Source of the DNA: Burkholderiales bacterium
GTDB lineage: Bacteria > Pseudomonadota > Gammaproteobacteria > Burkholderiales > CAIKXV01
Length of the DNA stretch: 7,460 bases
Reading direction: 5' to 3'
Assembly (NCBI GenBank): GCA_014379045.1
Contig: JACMMK010000499.1
Coordinates: 1-7,460 of the forward strand
This document shows positions 1 to 6,462 of this stretch, piece after piece; within the stretch, counting starts at the first letter, position 1, and each line of letters opens with the position of its first letter. The translations under genes and the position numbers were made by a program. Below the pieces are notes generated by a model. It saw nothing but the letters and a program-made list of their open reading frames with translations. It made no database searches and was not told where the DNA came from.

Positions 1-3000
1 CAGGCCCCGGCGCATGGCGTGGAGCGTACGGCCGGTGGCGAAACGCTGTTGACGGTCGCGCACCCGTGGGTCGCGGACGGGCGAGTGGTCGGCTTCGTCG
101 AGCTGGGCATCCCCCTGGCCCGGATCGTCGACCGCCTCGAGGCACTTGCCAGAGTGGACGTGGCGGTACTCGATGCCGAGGAATCGCCCGGCGCCAGCGA
201 GCGCCGCGTGGTGTTGCACGCGAGTGCGGGCGCACTGTCTCCGGGCCTTGGGGAAGCGCACGGCGCCGGCCAGGCGCCATCGCTCGTCGATCGCTTGCTC
301 GCGTCGCCGCCAGGCACCGCGTTGCCGGAGCGCCTGCGGCAATGTTCGCAGCAGCGCTGCCTGCAGGCGCTGGCAGTGCCGTTGTCGGAAGTACGCGCCG
401 GTGCGCAGGGCGTGCTGGTGCTGATTCAGGACGTGACCGAACTGCATCAGGCTTCGCGCGCCGCCATGAGTACCCTGGCGCTGGTGGCGGGGACGCTCGG
501 AGCACTCGGCCTGCTGACCATGCTCCTCGCGCTGGGCCGGGTCGATCGCTACCGCAGCGAGCGCGAGCACGCCGCGCTCGTCAACCGGCGGCTGCAGTCG
601 GAGGTGATCGAACGCGCACGCATCGAGCGCGAACTGAAGGCCGCGCACGAGCGTCTGGACCACCGCGTCGCCGAGCGCACCGCCGAGCTGCGCCGGATCA
701 ACGAGGCGCTGGCCGACGAGATCGTCGAGCGCAAGGCGATCCAGGTGCAGATCCGCGATGCCGAACAGCGCCTCGACCTCGCGCTGCAGGCCTCCGAGCT
801 CGCACTGTTCGACCTCGATCTGGCATCCGGGTCGCTCTACCTGACCGAGCAGTGGGCGCTGATGCGAGGCGACCTGCCACAGGCGGTGACCGTGACGACC
901 GGCGAGTTCATCGACGTCGTGCACCCCGAGGACCGGGCGGCAACCGAACACGCGCTCGAGCAGGTCGCGCGCGCGCGTACCGCGCAGTATTCGATCCGTC
1001 ACCGGATACGCACGCTCGACGGCGACTGGCGGCAGGTGCATGCGACCGGCAAGGTGGTCGCGCACGACGAGTCGGGACGGCCCCTGCGGCTCGCCGGCAC
1101 ACTCGCGGACGTCACGCGCAACTGGCAGATGGTCGAAGCGGTCACCCACAGCGAAGCGCGCTTCCGCAGCCTGACCGAACTCTCGTCGGACTGGTACTGG
1201 GAGCAGGACGCGCAGCTGCGCTTCACCGAAGTGGCCGGGCAGGCATTCGAACCCGCTGGCGTCGCGCCGGCGCAGTGCGTTGGGCGGCATTGGGCCGAGG
1301 TGGCGGTATTCGACATGCCTCGGGAGTTCTGGGTGAGCTTCGACGCGAAGCTCACCGCGAACGAAGGCTTCCGCGATGTCGAGTTGCGTCTGCGCACGCT
1401 CGAAGGCGCGCTTTATTACGTGACGGTGAGCGGACGACCGCTGTTCGACGAACAGCAGCGGTTTCTGGGCTATCGGGGTACCGGGCGCAACGTCACCGAG
1501 CGCAAGTGGGAGGAAGCCCGGCGCGCGATGGAGCATGCGGTGACGGCGACGCTTGCCGAGAGCGGCCCGGTGCAGCCGACGATCGCGCGGATCATCGAGA
1601 CGATCTGTACCAGCCAGCACTGGAACTGCGGCGGTCTGCTGCTGTTCGATTCGAACGACGGCGCGCTCTACATGTCGGAGGCGTGGGGCGACGGTGCGCC
1701 CGAGATCACGCGCTTCGTGGAGGCAAGCCGGGCGTCGCGCAGCGTTCCGGCACAGCCGGGCGGGGTCGCGCGCCGGGTATGGCGCGAGAACCGAAGCGTC
1801 TGGCTCGAGGACATCGGAGCCGTCGGCGAATGGCGCCGGCGCGAAGCCGCAGAAGCCGCCGGGATCGTGTCGGCATTCGCGTTTCCGATCCGATCGCGCG
1901 ACGCCACGATCGGGGTGCTCGAGTTCTTCTGCAGCGTGCGCCGCGCGCCCGATCAGGCGCTGCTCGACTCGGTGCAGGCGATCGGACTGCAACTCGGCCA
2001 GTTCATCGAGCGCAAGGAGGCCGAGACGAAGCTGCGCCTGGCGGGCAAGACCGTCGAGAGCGCCGCCGAGAGCATCGTGGTCACCGACGAGCGCGGCTAC
2101 ATCGTCGACGTGAATCCCGCGTTCTCGGTGATGACCGGCTACGAGCGCGATGAAGTGATGGGCCGCAGCCCGCGCATGCTGCGGTCGGACCGGCAGACCT
2201 CGTCCGACTACCAGCTGATGTGGTCGGTCGTGCGCCAGCAGGGAAAGTGGCAAGGCGAACTGTGGAGTCGACGCAAGAACGGCGAGGTCTATCCGGAGTG
2301 GGTGTCGATCTGCGCGGTTCGCAGCGATGCCGGCGAGGCCACGCACTTCGTGACCATCGCGACCGATATCAGCCAGCGCAAGGTGAGCGAGGAGCGGCTG
2401 CAGTACCTCGCCAACTACGACCCGTTGACGCAGTTGCCCAATCGCGCCGCGTTCAACCAGCACCTCGAGCATGCGATCCACCAGGCGCAGCGGCACAAGC
2501 GCCAGTTGGCAGTGATGTTCGTCGACCTCGACCGGTTCAAGATGATCAACGACTCGCTCGGTCACGAGGCGGGCGATCGGGTCCTGCGCGAGGCCGCGGG
2601 TCGTCTGCACGATTGCGTGCGTGCCTCCGACACGGTGTGCCGGCTGGGCGGCGACGAGTTCGTGATCATCATCGAGGAACTCGCCACCGTGGCCGCCGTA
2701 GCCGCTGTTGCCGAGAAGATCCTGCAGGCGATCGCGCGCCCGTTCATCGTCGAGGGGCAGGAATTCCACATCACCGCGAGCATGGGCATTGCGGGGTTCC
2801 CCGAAGACGGTGCGGATCGGCAGCAGTTGCTGAAGAATTCAGATGTCGCGATGTACCGCGCCAAGGAACTCGGGAAGAACAAGTTCCAGTTCTATTCGGC
2901 GCACATGAATGCGCATTCGTTCGATCGCATGGTGATGGAGGCGGCGCTGCGGCGGGCGCTGGAGCGGGGCGAACTCGAGCTGTGGTATCAGGCGCGCATC

Positions 3001-3714
3001 GAGCTTTCGACGCAGCGCATCGCCGGGGCCGAGGCACTGCTGCGCTGGCGCCATCCGCAGATGGGGCTGGTGCTTCCGGGTCAGTTCATTACGCTCGCCG
3101 AGGAAACGGGTCTGATCGTGCCGATCGGCGAATGGGTGCTCGATCAGGCCTGCCAGGAAGCGGTCAGCTGGCAGGTGTCCGGTCTGCCGCCGATCGCGGT
3201 GGCGGTCAATCTGTCCGCGCGGCAGTTCGCGCACGAGACGCTGGTCGATGCGACGGCACGAACCCTCGAGCGGCACGCGCTTTCGCCCGGCACGCTCGAG
3301 CTCGAGATCACCGAGAGCATGGTGATGAACAATCCGGAGCAGGCGGTGATCCTGCTCACGGCGTTGAAGGCGATGGGGTGTCACCTCTCGATCGACGATT
3401 TCGGCACCGGCTATTCGTCGCTCGCGCAGTTGAAGCGCTTTCCGGTCGACAGCCTGAAGATCGACCGCTCGTTCGTGCGCGACCTTCCCGGGGACACCGA
3501 TGACGCTGCGATCACGCGCGCGGTGATCGCGATGGCGCACAGCCTCAAGCTGCGCGTGGTCGCCGAAGGCGTCGAGACGCGCGAGCAGTTGCAGTTCCTG
3601 CGCGAGCACGGCTGCGACGACGTGCAGGGCTATCTGTTCGGTCGACCGATGCCCGCGGTCGAGTTCGCGCGCGCACTGGCGACCGACCGGCTGCGCCACA
3701 GCGCGGCAGCCTGA
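1..3714 (+). CDS. Multi-sensor GGDEF-EAL c-di-GMP cyclase/phosphodiesterase (5' partial)
   Basis: Inner-membrane signalling protein predicted to make and/or hydrolyse cyclic di-GMP. The frame is open to the first base, so the start lies outside the window. Residues are numbered from the GTG at 19, which is not claimed as the true start. Residues 1-148 are extracytoplasmic and resemble the end of a Cache-type sensor. Residues 149-172 are a transmembrane helix and 177-250 a charged coiled coil. Then follow PAS (about 251-368), PAS (378-496), GAF (504-668), PAS (672-788), GGDEF (796-957) and EAL (about 972-1220). The GGDEF motif is intact at 877-881, with an RxxD inhibitory site (RASD, 868-871) exactly five residues before it. 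EAL residues expected for catalysis are all present: E1005, N1064, E1096, D1126/D1127, K1147, E1183 and Q1203. Known for the family: proteins with both motifs intact may be bifunctional or biased to one activity. Which applies here, and what each sensor binds, cannot be read from the sequence. Confidence 0.97.
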   Translation, partial: QAPAHGVERTAGGETLLTVAHPWVADGRVVGFVELGIPLARIVDRLEALARVDVAVLDAEESPGASERRVVLHASAGALSPGLGEAHGAGQAPSLVDRLLASPPGTALPERLRQCSQQRCLQALAVPLSEVRAGAQGVLVLIQDVTELHQASRAAMSTLALVAGTLGALGLLTMLLALGRVDRYRSEREHAALVNRRLQSEVIERARIERELKAAHERLDHRVAERTAELRRINEALADEIVERKAIQVQIRDAEQRLDLALQASELALFDLDLASGSLYLTEQWALMRGDLPQAVTVTTGEFIDVVHPEDRAATEHALEQVARARTAQYSIRHRIRTLDGDWRQVHATGKVVAHDESGRPLRLAGTLADVTRNWQMVEAVTHSEARFRSLTELSSDWYWEQDAQLRFTEVAGQAFEPAGVAPAQCVGRHWAEVAVFDMPREFWVSFDAKLTANEGFRDVELRLRTLEGALYYVTVSGRPLFDEQQRFLGYRGTGRNVTERKWEEARRAMEHAVTATLAESGPVQPTIARIIETICTSQHWNCGGLLLFDSNDGALYMSEAWGDGAPEITRFVEASRASRSVPAQPGGVARRVWRENRSVWLEDIGAVGEWRRREAAEAAGIVSAFAFPIRSRDATIGVLEFFCSVRRAPDQALLDSVQAIGLQLGQFIERKEAETKLRLAGKTVESAAESIVVTDERGYIVDVNPAFSVMTGYERDEVMGRSPRMLRSDRQTSSDYQLMWSVVRQQGKWQGELWSRRKNGEVYPEWVSICAVRSDAGEATHFVTIATDISQRKVSEERLQYLANYDPLTQLPNRAAFNQHLEHAIHQAQRHKRQLAVMFVDLDRFKMINDSLGHEAGDRVLREAAGRLHDCVRASDTVCRLGGDEFVIIIEELATVAAVAAVAEKILQAIARPFIVEGQEFHITASMGIAGFPEDGADRQQLLKNSDVAMYRAKELGKNKFQFYSAHMNAHSFDRMVMEAALRRALERGELELWYQARIELSTQRIAGAEALLRWRHPQMGLVLPGQFITLAEETGLIVPIGEWVLDQACQEAVSWQVSGLPPIAVAVNLSARQFAHETLVDATARTLERHALSPGTLELEITESMVMNNPEQAVILLTALKAMGCHLSIDDFGTGYSSLAQLKRFPVDSLKIDRSFVRDLPGDTDDAAITRAVIAMAHSLKLRVVAEGVETREQLQFLREHGCDDVQGYLFGRPMPAVEFARALATDRLRHSAAA

Positions 3715-3755
3715 CGCGGGCGGGCCGCAACAGTCCTCGCCGCGCGCGCTTGGGC

Positions 3756-4139
3756 TTACTGCGGGTCGCGATCGAACAACAGCGCGGCGACGACCCGCCG
3801 CCCCTCGCCCATCAGGATGTTGTAGGTGCGGCACGCGGCCGAGGTGTCCATCGCCTCGAACCCGATGCGCGCACCGGCGAATCCCCGCGTGAGGGCCGGG
3901 GCAGGAAAGCGCAGACGCCGGCCCGTGCCGAGCAACACGAGCTCCGGGTCATGCGCGAGGATCGCTTCGAAATCGTTTGCGGTGAGGGTGTCGAAGCTTT
4001 GTCCTGACCAGTCCAGCGGACCGACGTTCGGCCCGAGCAGCAGCGGCCGGTCGTGGCGCACGCCGTTCACCTGCACATGGTCGGCGTTGTAGCCGGTGAT
4101 GACATTGAGCCCCTGGGTGTTCTGCAGATGAAGTTTCAT
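3756..4139 (-). CDS. Mth938-like / DUF498 domain protein
   Basis: Small 127-residue protein made of a single Mth938-like (DUF498) domain, the usual full length for bacterial members. Recognisable features are the N-terminal MKLHL strand, a VNG turn near residues 24-26, the FEAILAHDPELVLLGTG segment around 58-72, and the MDTSAACRTYNIL block near 96-108, which is the most conserved part of the family. No signal peptide or membrane segment is visible. The biochemical function of the family is not established. The eukaryotic relative NDUFAF3 assists respiratory complex I assembly, but that role cannot be transferred here. The ATG at 4139 is the first start codon after an in-frame stop, which is the tarD TGA at 4194-4196. 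No good Shine-Dalgarno sequence precedes it. It lies 54 bases downstream of tarD on the same strand, so co-transcription is possible but not shown. It ends convergently 41 bases from the c-di-GMP gene. Confidence 0.93.
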   Translation of the reverse strand: MKLHLQNTQGLNVITGYNADHVQVNGVRHDRPLLLGPNVGPLDWSGQSFDTLTANDFEAILAHDPELVLLGTGRRLRFPAPALTRGFAGARIGFEAMDTSAACRTYNILMGEGRRVVAALLFDRDPQ

Positions 4140-4193
4140 CGCGGTCGCATCGGTTACCGGGTCGGTGAAACAGAGTCGGGTGCCGCGTGCACG

Positions 4194-5360
4194 TCAGCGA
4201 TGCAGCGACGAGAGCACCGCGTACAACTGGCGCTTCGCCTCGAAGCCGACGCCCGGGTCTGCCGGCAGGCGAACATGGCCGTCGACGACGGGTATGCCGT
4301 CGGCAAACCCCCCGAACGGCTGGAATACGCCGGGATACGATTCATTGCCACCGAGTCCCAGCCCGGCGGCGATGTTGAGCGACATCTGATGCCCGCCGTG
4401 CGGGATGCAGCGCCGCGCCGACCAGCCGTTCGCGCGCAGCATCTCCAGCGTGCGCAGGTACTCGACCAGCCCATAGGACAACGCGCAGTCGAACTGCAAC
4501 CAGTCGCGATCGGCGCGCAGCCCGCCGTAGCGGATCAGATTGCGCGCGTCCTGCATCGAGAACAGATTTTCGCCGGTGGCCATCGCGTGCGGATAGTGCT
4601 GGGCGAGTTCGCACTGCAGGGCGTAATCGAGCGGGTCGCCCGCCTCTTCAAACCAGAACAGTCCGTACGGCGCGAGCGCCCTGGCGTAGGCGACCGCGGT
4701 GGGCAGGTCGAAGCGCCCGTTGGCATCGACCGCGAGACGCTCGCCGCGCCCGACCACCGAGAGCACGGCGTCGAACCGGCGCAGGTCGTCGTCGAGATCG
4801 TCTCCAATCTTGATCTTGACCACCGAATAGCCGAGGTCGAGATAGCCTTGCATCTCGGCCTTGAGCGCGGCCAGATCCTTGCCGGGATAGTAGTAGCCGC
4901 CGGCGGCGTAGACGAACACGCGTTCGTCGGCGACGCCGGCGCGGTAGCGGTCTGCGAGCAGGCGCCACAACGGTTTACGTTCGATCTTGGCGACCGCGTC
5001 CCAGAGCGCCATGTCGAGCACGCCGATGGCGACCGAACGTTCGCCGTGACCCCCGGGTTTTTCGTTCGCGAACAGACACGCCCAGGCCTTGTGCGGATCG
5101 AGGTTGTCACGGTCGGCGTCGACCAGCGTCGCCGGGTCGGCCGCGAGCAGGCGTGGAATGAAGCGCTCGCGCAGCAGGCCGCTCTGCGCATAGCGGCCAT
5201 TGGAGTTGAAGCCGTAGCCGATGACCGGCCTGCCGTCGCGCACGATATCGGTGACCACCGCGACGATGCTCGCGGTCATCTTCGAGAAATCGATGTATGC
5301 ATTGCGGATCGCCGAGGCGATCGGCGCAACGCCCTCGTGTATCGCAACGATTCTGGTCAT
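4194..5360 (-). CDS. tarD: Enolase-superfamily dehydratase, probable D-tartrate dehydratase
   Basis: Predicted cytoplasmic, Mg-dependent dehydratase converting D-tartrate to oxaloacetate. The 388-residue protein has the two-domain enolase-superfamily plan: an N-terminal capping domain (about 1-125) followed by the barrel. From memory it closely matches the characterised Bradyrhizobium japonicum D-tartrate dehydratase (389 residues) along its whole length, including the capping-loop segments near 20-30 (NAYIDFSKMT) and 51-58 (FNSNGRYA). Catalytic positions visible are the KxK pair K182/K184, metal ligands D212, E238 and E264, and the general acid/base H321 with partner D291. K101 lies in the NEKPGG segment. 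The ATG at 5360 is supported by an AGGGG Shine-Dalgarno six bases upstream. The gene follows the Bug gene by 22 bases, which fits uptake and catabolism of one substrate. The alternative is another acid-sugar dehydratase of the mandelate racemase subgroup, but identity through the loop and active-site segments makes tartrate the best call. Confidence 0.9.
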   Translation of the reverse strand: MTRIVAIHEGVAPIASAIRNAYIDFSKMTASIVAVVTDIVRDGRPVIGYGFNSNGRYAQSGLLRERFIPRLLAADPATLVDADRDNLDPHKAWACLFANEKPGGHGERSVAIGVLDMALWDAVAKIERKPLWRLLADRYRAGVADERVFVYAAGGYYYPGKDLAALKAEMQGYLDLGYSVVKIKIGDDLDDDLRRFDAVLSVVGRGERLAVDANGRFDLPTAVAYARALAPYGLFWFEEAGDPLDYALQCELAQHYPHAMATGENLFSMQDARNLIRYGGLRADRDWLQFDCALSYGLVEYLRTLEMLRANGWSARRCIPHGGHQMSLNIAAGLGLGGNESYPGVFQPFGGFADGIPVVDGHVRLPADPGVGFEAKRQLYAVLSSLHR

Positions 5361-5366
5361 AGCCGA

Positions 5367-5371
5367 CCCCT
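5367..5371 (-). promoter_or_regulatory. Ribosome binding site of the tarD-like gene
   Basis: On the - strand these bases read AGGGG, six bases before the ATG at 5360. The site sits in the 22-base gap after the Bug-protein stop. It is the only purine-rich Shine-Dalgarno-like stretch there and supports both the chosen start and independent ribosome loading on a shared transcript. Confidence 0.7.
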
Positions 5372-5382
5372 GCGCCGGCGCC

Positions 5383-6462
5383 TCACTCGACGCGCGCGTT
5401 CGACAATTTCACGAGTCGTGCATAGCGCTCCATCTCGAGCGGGATCAGCTTCGCGAATTCTTCGGGTGTCATCGAAATCGGCTCGAGCCCTTGTTGCGCG
5501 AAACCATCGCGCACGTCGGGACTCGCCAGCGCCTTGGCGAGCGCGCGATTGACCCGGTCGACGATCGCTCGCGGCAGGTTGCCGGGCCCCCACACGCCGA
5601 TCCACGGGCTCATCTCGTAGCCGGGCAGGCCCGACTCCGCGACGGTCGGGATATCCGGCAGCATCGACAGCCGCTTCGCCGACGAGGTGGCGACGGCACG
5701 CAGCCTTCCGGCCTTGACCTGTTCCATCACCGAGGGCACGGTCGCCAGCATCACCGGCACTTCTCCCCCGAGCAGCCCGGCCAACGCGGGACCGCCCCCT
5801 TTATACGGGACATGCTCGAGTTCGACTTTCGCCATCGACGAGAACAGCGTCATCGACAGATGCGGCGCGCTGCCGTTGCCCGCCGACCCGTAGAACACCT
5901 GTCGGGGTTTGGCGCGGGCGAGTGCGATCAACTCCTTCACCGTCCGGACCGGGAACGATGGATGGACGACAAGCAACGTCGGTTGCGTCGACACCATGCC
6001 GATCGGGGTGAAGTCCTTCACCGTGTCGTAGGCGAGCTTCGGATACAGCGCGGCATTCGACAGATGCGTGACGGAGTGCAGCATCAACGTGTAGCCGTCG
6101 GGGTCGGCGCGCGACACGACCTCGGCGCCGACCGAGCCCGCCGCGCCGCCGCGGTTCTCGACGGTGATCGGTTGTCCGAGCGTCTCGGCGAGCCGCGGTG
6201 CGATCAGCCGCGCTGCCGCATCGTTGGATCCCCCCGGCGGCCAGGGCACCAGCATCCGGATCGGCTTGACCGGCCAGTTCTGCTGCGCCAGCGCGTGCAA
6301 GGGCGCGAGGGCGAGCGCCGCGATCGTGCCCACAGTCAGCGCGGTGGTCACCGCGTACGCCATCGCCACCGGACGCTTCACGGTGCAGTCTGTGCCAGCG
6401 ACGGCTAGAACCGAGGCGATCGACGTTCGACTCCCCCCGCAGCGTTGTTCGATGCGCATCAT
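5383..6462 (-). CDS. Bug/TctC-family tripartite tricarboxylate-type solute-binding protein
   Basis: Predicted periplasmic binding protein of the Bug (TctC) family, which captures small carboxylates for TctAB-type transporters or for sensing. With the ATG at 6462 it has 359 residues, longer than the usual 320-330. A hydrophobic core at about 36-53 and an ALA|QQ signal-peptidase site after residue 59 mark export. The mature part shows family hallmarks: KPIRMLVPWPPGG (66-78), ENRGGAAGSVGAE (102-114), DPDGYTLM (120-127), SAPHLSMTLF (198-207) and PYKGGGPALAGLLGGEV (219-235). The 6462 start is favoured because its ATGA overlaps the upstream stop and GGGAGG lies nine bases before it. It leaves an odd 35-residue region before the hydrophobic core. 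In-frame GTG at 6381 (332 residues) or ATG at 6363 would give a normal signal peptide, but neither has a ribosome site. No TctA or TctB gene is in the window, which is common for orphan Bug genes. The ligand is inferred to be tartrate or a relative from its neighbour. Confidence 0.95.
   Translation of the reverse strand: MMRIEQRCGGSRTSIASVLAVAGTDCTVKRPVAMAYAVTTALTVGTIAALALAPLHALAQQNWPVKPIRMLVPWPPGGSNDAAARLIAPRLAETLGQPITVENRGGAAGSVGAEVVSRADPDGYTLMLHSVTHLSNAALYPKLAYDTVKDFTPIGMVSTQPTLLVVHPSFPVRTVKELIALARAKPRQVFYGSAGNGSAPHLSMTLFSSMAKVELEHVPYKGGGPALAGLLGGEVPVMLATVPSVMEQVKAGRLRAVATSSAKRLSMLPDIPTVAESGLPGYEMSPWIGVWGPGNLPRAIVDRVNRALAKALASPDVRDGFAQQGLEPISMTPEEFAKLIPLEMERYARLVKLSNARVE

Noticed and set aside
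3715..3748. Possible GC hairpin in the convergent gap, pairing 3715-3723 with 3740-3748 (8 of 9 positions).
   Set aside because: It has a central mismatch, a 16-base loop and no T-tract on either side. Such pairings are expected by chance in this composition, so I do not call it a terminator.
66..3834. Other long frames overlapping the GGDEF-EAL gene, such as + 66-2153, + 2220-3503 and - 2839-3834.
   Set aside because: They are arginine- and alanine-rich shadows of the domain-complete frame. None has a motif, a signal or supporting translation signals.
4140..4193. A short imperfect palindrome (CGGT-T-ACCG) in the gap before the DUF498 gene, considered as an operator.
   Set aside because: The arms are only four bases and no second copy or promoter elements are visible.
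4053..6408. Long + strand open frames (4053-5552 and 5221-6408) opposite the tarD and Bug genes.
   Set aside because: They are antisense to genes with clear family motifs, have the Arg/His/Val-rich composition typical of antisense GC-rich frames, and show no recognisable domain or ribosome site.
6382..6462. A Cys near residue 26 of the Bug protein that could suggest a lipoprotein signal.
   Set aside because: The residues before the Cys (AGTD) do not form a lipobox, and a normal signal-peptidase I site follows the later hydrophobic core.
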